Positions 1-11,811 of a stretch of DNA of 64,000 nt are shown here, one piece after another. The DNA is from Siphonodentalium dalli (taxonomy: Eukaryota; Mollusca; Scaphopoda; Gadilida; Siphonodentaliidae): positions 195,140,052 to 195,204,051 of the forward strand of contig CP136067.1 in NCBI GenBank assembly GCA_032622095.1. The letters are read 5' to 3'. A program made the translations under genes and the position numbers. Under the pieces are notes generated by a model. That model saw only the letters and a list, made by a program, of their open reading frames with translations. It did no database searches and was not told the DNA's origin. Every line of letters starts with the position of its first letter. The first letter of the stretch is position 1.

Positions 1-71
1 GGGAAAACGTAACTAAAAACAATGTTAATTTGATTCCATAGATACTTCCCAGAAGATGAGGTCTAAGCAGA

Positions 72-205
72 ATGAGGTCCCCAGAGGGTGAATTTAGTGA
101 TGCTAGCCCGCTATGCGGGATAGCGTCACTAAATTCACCCTATGGGGACCTCATTCTGCAAATGACAGACACACTATTTGCAGACTTGCTCATGATCCAA
201 ATAAG
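72..205. mobile_element. Damaged copy of the two-hairpin MITE (8-bp TSD family)
   Basis: One palindrome (AATGAGGTCCCCAGAGGGTG and its inverse, loop around GCTATGCGGGATAGC) followed by the family's right end, TGCAAATGACAGACAC then CTATTTGCAGACTTG. The left end and first hairpin seen in the intact copies at 16.7, 23.2 and 26.2 kb are missing. The 104-codon open frame over it is a by-product of the palindrome. Confidence 0.8.
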
Positions 206-445
206 CCTGTCAGATCAGTTATTAACATTATGCAATAATGTAGCCTACATGTATAAGGAGCTTACTCAGGTTTGTACATATATCGGAAAATGTGGACAAA
301 CTGCACCTGCAATCGGATTACTGGCTTCAGCGGATTACTGGTTTCAGCGGATTACTGGCTTCAGCGGATTATGGACTCCTCTATAGTTCCCGCTGAAGTC
401 AGGCACATACTTAGCTCACTCCATGCAGGGCCCTGCTTGACCTGG

Positions 446-1009
446 ACTCTACACAGGTCAGGCAGTCGCATGGAGCTTTTTCTGGAATTCTGGGTTACAC
501 GATCATGGTCCTTCTCCAGGACCCTCTGTTGGTGGTAACCTGAAGGAGCTGGATCCCACCAGCGACCCGCCACTGCCGGGGACACCAGAGGGAGGAGATG
601 GAAGAGGAAGACTCCGGCTCAGAGAAGAAGGGATGTACAGTAGCTAGGATGGCTGAATGGAAGAATGGCAGCTGCAACATCACCAGCAGGCTCTTCCCAC
701 TCAGCAATGGAAATGGGACAACTTCATCCCCCCCCCACCACAGAAGCTGCCAGCATCCGGACAGTACGGGAACGGTCTGAGAGACGGCCAGACCCCTATT
801 CCCGTGTGGGACAGCCGACTGACGACATCAAGCCGGCTTACGATGCTACTGTGACGGACAGTGAAACATCTTTCTGTCCGATGACTCCAGAAAACAGCCC
901 GGAGTCATCCACCACCAGAGATAACAACAACAGCAGTGCCTCTGCCGGCATTAATCCGGAAATTATCAGACAGGAACAAGCCGAATGTGTGGAAATTGTA
1001 GCGAGATAA
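446..1009 (+). pseudogene. Proline/serine-rich coding-like block with frame change, unrecognised
   Basis: A GC-richer stretch than its surroundings that reads like protein in two frames. From ~446 one frame gives segments such as GNLKELDPTSDPPLPGTPEG; after two in-frame stops near 645-656 the same frame resumes with WDNFIPPPP. At a run of about ten C (729-738) the plausible reading moves to another frame (RSERRPDPYSRVGQPTDDIK ... CPMTPENSPESS) and ends at a TAA at 1,007-1,009. An acceptor-like CTCTACACAG lies at the start. It could be the last exon(s) of a plus-strand gene, a decayed gene, or a homopolymer-length error in the assembly. The polyproline and acidic/Ser-rich make-up suggests a disordered cytoplasmic tail; I do not recognise the family. 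Confidence 0.35.
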
Positions 1010-1051
1010 AAAGTAAAATACCGACTACTCCACCAACAATATATTTTTAGG

Positions 1052-1160
1052 CCAATGTATTCTCTTATATATGTGAGGCTCCCTATGGGAGACTCACCAC
1101 ATATATAAGAGAATGCATTGGCACAGGGTTTTCACAAAATTTCTGGAAACTCTGGAGGGA
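1052..1160. mobile_element. Remnant of TTAA-type MITE with the CATTCTCTTATATATG hairpin
   Basis: A ~70-bp palindrome (GCCAATGTATTCTCTTATAT ... GAGAATGCATTGGC) followed by TTTCACAAAATTTCTGGAA, matching the right part of the elements at 23.6 and 31.5 kb. No left terminal repeat is visible. Confidence 0.7.
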
Positions 1161-1555
1161 TTAAAGCATCAAAAGACTTTCTATGTTTGATTTTACCATT
1201 CTATACTCTTATTCTGGCAGTCTGGCCAGCACTATTATTGAGTTCGACAAAATTGTTCAGACTGTACTCTTATTCCACGCCATACATGTATGATCCAGGA
1301 ACCGGAGACTATCTAATTCTATAGTACTGGTACTACACATTATCTACATCTGAAAAAGGGGCTTTCAAATTACACTAGTATGTTCCTGAAAACAAAATAA
1401 CTTAATTTGGTAGCTAATCTTTTGGCACATATCTTTTTTGTCACAGATGGCGACACATGGTGGTCTAAAGCAACATGTACCATACTGACTGAGCCACTGG
1501 GAACCACCGATTGACAGAATAAAATATATTTGCCATATATGGTGATAAACAATCA

Positions 1556-2263
<708 letters not shown>

Positions 2264-2723
2264 TTCAAAATCCAATCCACATATCTGAGATGTGTCTGTG
2301 TTCACACAAATTAAGACATTAGCAAGTCTGGATCGAATCAACAAAAACAATTCTTCATTAGAAGATGTGAATATCATTGGACGCTTTTGGAAACACTCCT
2401 GATGGCAAACTCTGATTACTCAGCCCTGTTAATTAATTAACAAATATTTGCCTATGCTAAAAAATTACCCAGGTCAGAAATATTCCCTCAGCTAAAAAGC
2501 CTAGGATCCAGATACATGTACAGTGTAGTTCCTCTACACATACAAGTATATTTTCAATTCGCAATTAGAACTTGACCTATTATCATCCATGGCAAACCTT
2601 CGCTGGGTCTGGCTTTAATAAAATCTCTGATTATCAAGATACATGTGTAATCATTGTTATCTCACAGTCCTTGGCATTCAACAATGAATTTTTGCTGTCT
2701 GCAGACTTCCAGTGTGACATTAA

Positions 2724-3115
2724 CCTTTTACCCAACAAACCGGCCAAAACCGGCCAAATAAAGCTTCAACAGCCTAAAATATCTTCGGTCTGTCTCAATA
2801 AAACCATACAAATATGGATATCATTGGAACCGGCTCCTTGACCACATTGTGATAGTTACAGTTATACCCTGTGCCAATGCATTCTCTTATATATGCGAGT
2901 CGACCATAGGTCGCCTCGCATATATAAGAGAATGCATTGGCCTAAAAAAAATCTTTTTTTAACACTTTTAACCATTTTTTCTTACATTCTTTAACAATTT
3001 TATAATTTTTAATGTGTTAAGCCAATGCATTCTCTTATATATGCGAGGCGACCTATGGTCGACTCGCATATATAAGAGAATGCATTGGCACAGGGCCCTT
3101 CTGTTGGGTAAAGGG
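2724..3115. mobile_element. TTAA-flanked MITE (piggyBac-like), copy 1
   Basis: 392-bp element with terminal repeats CCTTTTACCCAACA / TGTTGGGTAAAGGG, flanked on both sides by TTAA (2,720-2,723 and 3,116-3,119). piggyBac-type elements characteristically use TTAA targets and begin CCY. It carries two ~69-bp hairpins (2,873-2,941 and 3,021-3,089). No coding capacity. Confidence 0.88.
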
Positions 3116-3385
3116 TTAATTAACAAATATTTGCCTATGCTAAAAAATTACCCAGGCCAGAAATATTCCCTCAGCTAAAAAGCCTAGGATCCAGATACAT
3201 GTACAGTGTAGTTCCTCTACACATACAAGAACTTGACCTATTATCATCCATGGCAAACCTTCGCTGGGTCTGGCTTTAATAAAATCTCTGATTATCAAGA
3301 TACATGTGTAATCATTGTTATCTCAACAGTCCTTGGCATTCAACAATGAATTTTTGCTGTCTGCAGACTTCCAGTGTGACATTAA

Positions 3386-3766
3386 CCCTTTACCCAACAA
3401 ACCGGCCAAATAAAACTTCAACAGCCTAAAATATCTTCGGTCTGTCTCAATAAAACCATACAAATATGGATATCATTGGAACCGGCTCCTTGACCACATT
3501 GTGATAGTTAAAGTTATACCCTGTGCCAATGCATTCTCTTATATATGCGAGTCGACCATAGGTCGCCTCGCATATATAAGAGAATGCATTGCCTAAAAAA
3601 AATCTTTTTTTAACACTTTTTACCATTTTTTCTTACATTCTTTAACAATTTTATAATTTTTAATGTGTTAAGCCAATGCATTCTCTTATATATGCGAGGC
3701 GACCTATGGTCGACTCGCATATATAAGAGAATGCATTGGCACAGGGCCCTTCTGTTGGGTAAAGGG
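3386..3766. mobile_element. TTAA-flanked MITE (piggyBac-like), copy 2
   Basis: Near-identical to the element at 2,724, with ends CCCTTTACCCAACA / TGTTGGGTAAAGGG and TTAA at 3,382-3,385 and 3,767-3,770. It lies in the second copy of a tandem duplication, so it arose by duplication rather than a separate insertion. Confidence 0.88.
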
Positions 3767-3997
3767 TTAAGACAATATCTGCAGCAATTTGTTTCAATTT
3801 TGCACAAAACATTGGCAGGTTCTGAGATTTCCCTCGGCCACAAATTAGCCGATGAAATTTATTTTTTGCTCAGGCGATAGCCGACGCTAATTAACAGAGC
3901 TGAAGATTACTGAAGTACATATCATGAGGGACTAAGGACAGACTGTCTGATGGACAGAGTTTCAATATAATATTTTTAAGCGTAAATAAAAGGATAC

Positions 3998-4079
3998 TAG
4001 TTTTTCCTGCTGCATCCAGTCCCAGCATGAGTATCCTCATCTCTTTGTTTCCAAATATTTTGGATATAAGCTTTCCCAT
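3998..4079 (-). CDS. ARF6: ARF6 small GTPase, first coding exon
   Basis: Encodes residues 1-27 of ADP-ribosylation factor 6, a myristoylated GTPase that in animals acts at the plasma membrane and endosomes in membrane recycling and cortical actin control. The peptide starts [17 protein letters not shown]: Gly2 is the family's N-myristoylation site, [12 protein letters not shown] is typical of ARF6 rather than ARF1-5, and GLDAAGKT is the P-loop. The exon ends inside a Thr codon at a donor reading GTATCC, which is a weak consensus. Joining that A to the CT that opens the next exon gives GKT-T-ILY, exactly the family sequence, which fixes the splice. A pyrimidine-rich acceptor ending in CAG lies 9 bases before the ATG (minus strand, at 4,089-4,090), so a 5' untranslated exon probably lies further right. 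Seen: the translation and splice sites. Family knowledge: function. No disabling change is visible. Confidence 0.93.
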
Positions 4080-4555
4080 TTTGATTTACTGAAATGTAGA
4101 GAAAACATTTTATCTATGCATACATGTGATGTACATGTACATTTCCCAGTAGTATCATTCAAATAACACCATTTTAATCAATTCTGACAATACAAAGGAC
4201 ACATGAATATTAATGAGTTTTCACAAAATGGAAAATGGGGATTCCCCCTTAATCTCTGAAATGAGTTATATAAGAGTTCCAGTGTCGCGAGATGCACATG
4301 TACATTTAGTTGATAGAAATGAGACAGAGTCTGGATATTTATCAGACTGATTTCCCAGCAGATAAGATAAAATAAGACTATGTAATGAGTTGTAATGCAC
4401 TCTTTATTAAAATAAAATTGTTACAAAAATGTCCCCAAAACACAGGGTTTGCGGATACAATAAAAACCTTGCAAGTGACTAAAAGCTCTCAGGGGAAAAT
4501 ATGAGCAACCGCTAGAGTTATCCGCCATCTATCCATCTCAGATTAGTGTTGGCGC

Positions 4556-7500
4556 ACATGATCCCAATTGCCCCCGATTAATCCGGCTGCAGGATAAATC
4601 GGGGACAATCGGGACTGTGTGTGCCTAACTTTGGAGCGTTTTTTGTCGGATCCGATTTAATAGGACCGATCAAACTTGAGTTTGATTTCATCAGGAAAAT
4701 CGGCTCGTGATGATGGCAATGCGCGTGTTTTGCTTGTCACATGACCAAACCCTCATTCAAAATGTCGGAATAGTTAGCGGTGACCGCTATTCGAAATTAA
4801 ATCAAGAATTCTGATCGATCGAACAACGGCTGGTAGACCTGTGGGCAGAAAATGAGTGCCTGTATAATAATCGGAACAAGAGGGCGGCAGCTGTGGAAAG
4901 GTCTATTACGCCAATTTACGGCTATTGCTCGTGACCTCAATATATTATTAATATATTTATTTAGTTTATTATTAATAAATATTAGTCTTCAGAAATACCA
5001 CCATGAGTAGCTATAGTAACTGTTGCTGCATTTTAAAGTTTTTAACAGGTCTACACTAAACTAAATAACAACTAAACACATGTTTGAGCAGATAGCTTAT
5101 CACATACTGATACTCTAGACAACTCAGTTGCATTTGCACGTTACACTACAGACAACCCTAACCCACGTTACGCTACAGACAACCCTAACCCTACGAAATG
5201 CATGTAGATGTACATGCAAACTGTACAAATTTCGCAGGATTTTAGTTCCGATAATCCGTTTAGTGGTTATATTTTAATTGTGGTGATGGCGCATGGACGT
5301 TTTAACCTGTTTTTCTCGACAAATATCAATTGAAGTTAATAGTATCGCAGACGACAGTTCATCGCCACATTTTAAAGTTATGATGAAACTTCATGCATGT
5401 AGTTCATAGAACGTTTCACAAATTGTCTAATCTAAAACATGCCTAATTGAGAATGCAAACACACAGGTATGGTTCGATTCGATATTCGATATGATTTCGT
5501 AAATTCGATTCGATCAATATCTCCAATTCGCAGGACCATATGCCCGGTAGGAGAGGTTCCACGATAAAGAGACCCAAATCTGGACTGAGTACAAATGAAA
5601 ATGATTCCTGGATACATACAAAATCAGAGTCAAATCAGTAGGCTAAACACAACACTCAACAGTGCCTGCATCGGAAGAAAATAACTTCAATCTCGCATTG
5701 ACCGAGACTGGTGTGCATTTATGTATCTGTATAGAGATCTGTAGATATTTCAGCGCAGGAACCAATTCTAATTTCTGGTTAAATGTGATGACTCCAGTAG
5801 CGTTCTTGAACTCACACACCGAGGCATGTACACAGGTCAGCCATTAATGTCTGCACCCGACCGGACAGCGTACTGAACCCATGACAACATACCTGGACAA
5901 ATGTTTAATGGGGGGGGGACCAGCATTTTGCAGTCGGATATTTATTCATTAATAAAGTGATCTGGAATGAGACTCTTCAGCCTGACAAACCTGGTATCTG
6001 ACAGAGTTCTGATTTCTGTCAAAATAACCTGACCAGGTTGTGATCCCAGGTCCACTAGCATGAGACCAGTATGCTACCTCTTGGCTACTGATTTCCCATT
6101 TATATAAATGAACAAAGTGTGGCAGTGTGCAATTCTGTTTAAAATGTTACGACATCAACCCCCATTTGCATCAATTATATTTTATAACTGTCAACATCCT
6201 AGAGGCTAGATGCTTGATACCATGACAGAGGGTGACGACCCCCCTTTTCGGACGCCGGATTCGGGGTCTGTTATGGCGTATTCCGGATCCAGACCAGCGT
6301 ACGCCGGATGCATTCGGGCGCATATTTCGGATGCCGGATGCTTCCATTGATATTCTTCTTGTCGTTAAACATGTTCGGTCCGCCAATTTATATTTCTTTG
6401 CTCGAACATAATATTCTCCACAATTTAGCTTGTTTTATACTTCTTGTTAATATAGCTAAATGTTAATTAATAATAGTTCAAATAGCTCGTAATGATGACC
6501 TGTGGTTTGCTATATTCCCTGATAGAGTTGCCTTCCACCTGGCATCTGCTTGATAGGTCAGAACATTGATCTAAATTAGTTTGTAATGCCGAGTGCTCCA
6601 CACTAGAATATAGTGGAATAGTTACGTTCATTTCAAGAATGGAATTTGTTAGAATTGGAAGAATTTGCAAGTAAAAATGCAAAAATTGTCAATCTTTTGA
6701 CACTGCATAATAATAAATGCGACAAATATCTCACAAAACTCAGAGGATTAATAACTACATAAATTTTGTTTCTGAAGATTCTGAGTTCTATTCAATAAAT
6801 CCAAATAGAGGTCGGAGGGTTCTTCGGACAACCAAAACCCTTAATTATTCACCAACAGCCTGCACCCTACCGTTTAATCCGTGAACATTGGACCATGCAT
6901 GCAGAAAGGAGATTTTGGGCATTTTGCCATTTTCGGTCGCAGGGTACGTATGGATACCCAGTGCCAGTCGGTTTTGTGGTAAATATTTGGAGTGGAATCT
7001 TAATTAACATTAACAGCCACCCTACAATGTTTATTCCGCGAAAATCAGACCAGAAAGATGCTTTCGGGCAATTTTCCATTTCGGGTTGCACGGTATATAT
7101 GGGAACCCAGTTGGTGGTAAATTTTTTGGGAGGTATTTTAATTATTTGTCAACGGCACATTATATATGTATATACAGTGTCGTTTATTCCGTGAAAAATG
7201 GACCAGAACAATGAATAAGTAACTTTCAATGGTTTGTTTCTACACAAAAATACTCACACCGGTTTGCAATTGTACTCCAATGCATGTTTCAACACAATTC
7301 TATACCAATGTATTCATGTATGTGTTATCAGATTATAACTTCAGTCAAGCTGCTAAACCAGGAAAACAAGCCTACTATAGCCAATATGCAGACAAATTCC
7401 AATGCATCATGTCAACGTTTGCTTCATTACTCACTCTATTTTCAATACATTTAGTGAAAAGACTATTCCAGATGCCGTCTCCCTGTTATGGAGTATTCCA

Positions 7501-8380
7501 GATGCCGGGGTCAGTTTTAAGCCGGATGCCGGATTCCAGGGGGGTCGTCACCCTCAATGGGCTCATGACGGTCACGGTATTAAAATTGAACTTGAAGATT
7601 AGGAAACAATTTCATAAATATTGTAAATTAAAAATTGTAATTTGTATATTATAGTATATATGTATATAACTCTTCTTCACCAGATTGATGACGACACACA
7701 TGCAGAGAATAGCACCTAGAGAATATAGCACCAGCAGTTATTGAGTTAGTGTCGGCACACACGATCCCGGTTGTCGGGGGTTCAGCGCACACGAGTCCGA
7801 TTTTCACTCCGGTCGTACCGGTATATGCATGCTATGGTCACTGTAGTATATAGCCAACTGGTGTGGTCAGCCTATCTAGCCATTTACTGTAGCTAGTCAT
7901 GGTGATTTATATTAATATGTATTTCTATTTTATTAATAAATAAACTAAATATATCAATTGATATTAATAATATACCGTATATATTGAGGTCACGAGCAAT
8001 GCTGCCAATAGCCGTAAATTGGCGTAATAGACCTTTCCACAGCTGTCGCCATCTTGTTGCGATTATTATATACGGGCACTCATTTTCTGCCCATAGGTCT
8101 ACCAGCCGTTTTTCCTCGTCGATTGATCAGAATTCTTGATATATTTTCGAATAGCAGTCGCTGCTAACTATTCCGACATTTTGAATGCGGCTTTGGCCAT
8201 GTGACAAGCAAAACACGTGCGTTGCCATCGTCACGAGCCGGATTTTCCAGATGAAATCAAACTCAGTTTGATCGGTCCGATTAAATCGGATCCATCAAAA
8301 AACCGGCCCAAAGTTAGGCGCACACGATCCCGGTTGTACCCGATTTAATCGGGGACAACCGGAATCGTGTGCGCCGACAC
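4556..8380. mobile_element. PIF/Harbinger-like element with ~440-bp terminal inverted repeats
   Basis: 3,825-bp element whose ends read GTGTTGGCGCACATGATCCC and, inverted, GTGTCGGCGCACACGATTCC, with a 3-bp TTA at both sides (4,553-4,555 and 8,381-8,383), the target type of PIF/Harbinger. The inverted similarity continues for ~440 bp on each side (to ~4,985 and from ~7,905), with mismatches. No transposase is recognised. A second element lies inside (6,228-7,555), and a stray extra end of the same family (TTAGTGTCGGCACACACGAT) lies at 7,746. The superfamily call rests on target and end sequence only. Confidence 0.75.
6228..7555. mobile_element. Nested TIR element, GAGGGTGACGACCCCCC ends
   Basis: Ends GAGGGTGACGACCCCCC and its exact inverse, 1,328 bp apart, inside the Harbinger-like element. 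GCCGGAT-type motifs follow each end (GACGCCGGATTCGGGG on the left; GATGCCGGATTCC on the right). A diverged ~160-bp direct repeat lies at ~6,895-7,110. No clear TSD and no coding sequence. Confidence 0.6.
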
Positions 8381-8383
8381 TTA

Positions 8384-9663
8384 AAGCACTAAAGACATTA
8401 TTCATTTATAATCAGCTACTGATGATTACGAAGCCAACAACAACAATTTGTATATAAATTTGTAGACAAATATATTGGAGCTATAATTATTTATATTGTA
8501 ATCCAGATGTTGGATGACATTAAAGAAATGAAAGAAGAAATTTAATAGTACTTATTCGTCTTCGATATTATTATTACATTCACGTTGACATCGGGAGATT
8601 CGGCTCGAAATTAGGAAACATAAATTTAGAAATGACGTGCTCAAATAGCGAGATGTGATATTTCTACTGCAAATGTAACTATAAAATTGGGATATATGTT
8701 TGGTAAGATGCAAATACCGCTAATCGAATAACAAATATGTACATATGCGAAACGTTTGACTTCGTCTCCGCCCAAATAATATCCCTCTCGATTTACATTT
8801 ATTTTTCTCAACGTACTTCCTCAAAATCCCCGAGTAAGATTGTCGAGTTATAATCTCGACCTCTCTGTCTTCTTATACTCCGTATGGAACTCCTGTCGAT
8901 CATTCAAGTCGTTAATGAGAATGTGTAGCGGGTCATGAGGCCGATTACAGACCGAAACTTCAAAAAAATAACACAACCATTTTTGTTGCAAAAATCTAAA
9001 CAAATCGAATTCGTTTTCTTGTTTGACCTCACTTGTTCCGCAAAATGGCGACAGAATATAGTGCGTCTGAAATTGGTTTCACTTGAAGCAATGATCGGTT
9101 TGAGCTGACTTCCAATAATTCTTATTCAAATGACGATTAATATTTGCACCCGTTTCTGATATTATGTTGGCTTTAATCCACTAACAACGAAATGTAGAAC
9201 CCGGAAGTCGCAACGATTCATTTTGACGATTTAAACTTTCCATTGCGCAATGATATTTACTGTCTAATAAGGTGCGCTGATTGCCGGTACCGGTTGGGGG
9301 AGGGGGCTGCAAAACATCTGGATGACGTTGTGTGAGTTGGTGGACTGTCAAGTGTTACGTCTTGTCCTGGTGGCCGTGCGCCGATAAACAAAGTTATGAC
9401 CGTTCGTTGAAAGTGAAACAGTGATTAAATAATATTATAGCTACAAATAAATTAACCGTGACTCTTAAATTTGAAAGCCAATTTTAGCTTCCAGGGAGCC
9501 GGGGATTTTCATTCAAGACAAAAAAAAAATCCTCGCAACATATTCTAGCTAGGCAATATATATAAAGGGTTGAAATTGTTCTCATTTGTTTAATTTTCCA
9601 ACCAGTAATTTAGTGGGGAATAGTTTTCTACTTTTGTTTTGAAAAAAATGGGTCTGAATAAAT
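8384..9663. other. No gene or element recognised
   Basis: AT-rich sequence with no convincing open frame, terminal repeat or RNA gene. Some non-repetitive, slightly GC-richer sequence lies around 8,760-9,360. Confidence 0.5.
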
Positions 9664-9834
9664 TTAAAGGTACTCAATCCGATCAGACCCTCATAAATTA
9701 TGGGAGAGCGGGGCATATTGGAACGTTTTTTATTCAATCACACATGTAATTATATACATGGAAATGTGAGCATGGCCCCCCTTCCTTTTTTCAACTTTTA
9801 TTATAAAGTATATCAAAGACTTTAAATATGGCAT

Positions 9835-10966
9835 ATGTTATACATTTATCATATAGAGGAGTTATTGGCGACCACATGGGTCCATAATATACATTCATTG
9901 CGGGATATTTTTGTCCGATATCACGTTTTCCCAAATGCCGGTATAATAGGCCGAAGCCGAATCTACGTTAATAAAGCGATGTAATGTTTCGAATCAATGA
10001 ATGTTATTGCTATTATAACAACACCCATGCATATATATGTGCAGGAGATACTCGAGCTAGGATTCCTCTTATACCTGAGTTGAGGAATATTTACCCAAAT
10101 CCAAGATGGCGGCCAAAATGGCCACCAGAAATAAAAAATCGCCGAAAATCGGTGATTTTAACATCAGTGAGCATTATTGTCATGACAACTCCACACCTGC
10201 TTACTATTGTAAGTTGGGAGCAAAGTTGGCAAAGAACTTTCCTTGTACCATATCCAAATAAAGTCCCCCAAATTCAAAATGGCGCCCACAATGGCGGACA
10301 GATTGTGAAAAATCACCGAAATTCCCTCATATTCACATCATTGGGCATTATTGTCGAGACAACTCCACCCATGCTTACAATTGAGTTGGAAATACTGAGG
10401 TGAAGTAATTACAATAGATCTCATGCCATAAATTGTTTTCCAAATCGAAGATGGTGGCCAAAATGGCGACCGAAATTTGAAAACAAGTCTACATTCCTTT
10501 ACTTTCTTACGATGGGCGTTATTGTTTCGCGATTTCTATCCACTATTACATGTTGATATGGAATAGTGACATGAAGTATTCATTAGGGTTTGGCAATTGA
10601 TACTCACAGCCAAGATCGCTGCTAAATTGGCGTCTAGAAATTGAAAAGAAATCGAATACGATTTTTTATTTCTGGTAGCCATTTTGGCCGCCATCTTGGA
10701 TTTGGGTAAATATTCCTCAACTTAGGTATAAGAGGAATCCTAGCTTGAGTATCTCCTGCACATATATATGCATGGGTGTTGTTATAATAGCAATAACATT
10801 CATTGATTCGAAACATTACATCGCTTTATTAACGTAGATTCGGCTTTGACCTATTATACCGGCATTTGGGAAAACGTGATATCGGACAAAAATATCCCGC
10901 AATGAATGTATATTATGGACCCCATATGGTCGCCAATGACTCCTCTATATGATAAATGTATAACAT
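9835..10966. mobile_element. Foldback element with ~310-bp arms and a ~172-bp-monomer core
   Basis: Arms 9,835-~10,136 and ~10,655-10,966 are inverted copies with few mismatches (ends ATGTTATACATTTATCATAT). The core and the inner edge of the left arm hold three diverged monomers spaced 172-173 bp, anchored at CCAAGATGGCGGCC (~10,101), AAATGGCGCCC (~10,276) and GAAGATGGTGGCC (~10,447). The open frames across it (up to 139 codons) follow the repeat structure and are not taken as genes. Confidence 0.75.
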
Positions 10967-11250
10967 GACGCAAAGATGCCAACATTTTCCCACAGAGACA
11001 AACGAAAGATGGTAACATGTCAGAAAAATAGCATATTTTCACATTTCGGCGGCCATCTTGGCCGCCATATTGGATTCTGGTGTCGGAATTTTGGCTAATT
11101 TGTAAGGGTTGTATATTAGCATAACGAATCGAGCGGAAAACAAGACGGAATGTGACATCATCTTTACTATAACGGCGATCAAAGAGACCTGGTGCAATTA
11201 AAAAAAATGGCCGCCATGATGGACGCCATCTTGTCTGGAGTCTCTGCGGC

Positions 11251-11811
11251 CACTTTTTTTTCTTGTTAACACAGGGGGGGGGTCGGAAAAAAATTTCAGG
11301 CACGTATGGCATTTTCCCCCCTTTCGATAATTTTTTGTACCCACCCACCCCCACCGCCAAATTTTTTTCCGTTTTCGGCAGTTTTTTCCGACCATTTTTT
11401 GACACCCACCCCCCCCTTTTAACACTAAAACAGAGATTTGCGGGGGGAAATTCACTGTAAACAGCTGTATATGAATTTCTGTGCATACTATTTATCATGG
11501 ATGTTAACATGGACATGTAAATAGGAATGAGTCATTTTGAGGTCATTCGACCAAAAAAACATGGCTGCCAGCGCCCATCTTGGATTTCAAAATTTGCAAC
11601 AAAATACAACACGATAACTGCCTGCAGTCAGTTTACAGTTAGAATTACATTATTTCTCTCATTCAAAGTGGGTTTGAAGCCCAACTCATTGCCAAAACAC
11701 TAAAAAACAAGCAGGAATTTTTTTTTTTAGTTGCTTTGACCACCCACCCACCCCGGCATACGTGCCGGATTTTTTTTTTTCACCCCCCCCCCCCCCCTGG
11801 TTAACAAGTGA
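11251..11811. mobile_element. Hairpin MITE with G-run/C-run arms
   Basis: Left arm CACTTTTTTTTCTTGTTAAC then ACAG and a run of ten G; right arm a long C run, then CTGGTTAACAAGTG. GGCACGTATGGC (left) pairs with GGCATACGTGCC (right). G-rich and C-rich tracts also mark the middle, around 11,340-11,430. No TSD seen. Confidence 0.6.

Larger units (their letters stand above)
2434..3770. repeat. 683-bp tandem duplication joined at a TTAA
   Basis: The block starting AACAAATATTTGCCTATGC recurs 683 bp further on (2,439 and 3,122), including the same MITE insertion. The junction between copies reads GGG-TTAA-TTAACAAAT, so the second copy starts exactly at the right TTAA of the first MITE. Small differences (a ~13-bp repeat in copy 1, single-base changes) separate the copies. 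Confidence 0.9.

Noticed and set aside
5151-5195. Telomere-like CCCTAACCC words
   Set aside because: Only two imperfect occurrences within a ~30-bp direct repeat (ACGTTACRCTACAGACAACC), not a telomeric tract.
9984-10403. 139-codon plus-strand open frame
   Set aside because: It follows the ~172-bp monomers of a foldback element, and its first part is repeated inverted at 10,634-10,816.
10854-11516. 220-codon minus-strand open frame, the longest in the window
   Set aside because: It runs across the arm of one inverted-repeat element into a separate hairpin element and has Lys/Pro/Trp-rich low-complexity sequence from homopolymers; no domain is seen.
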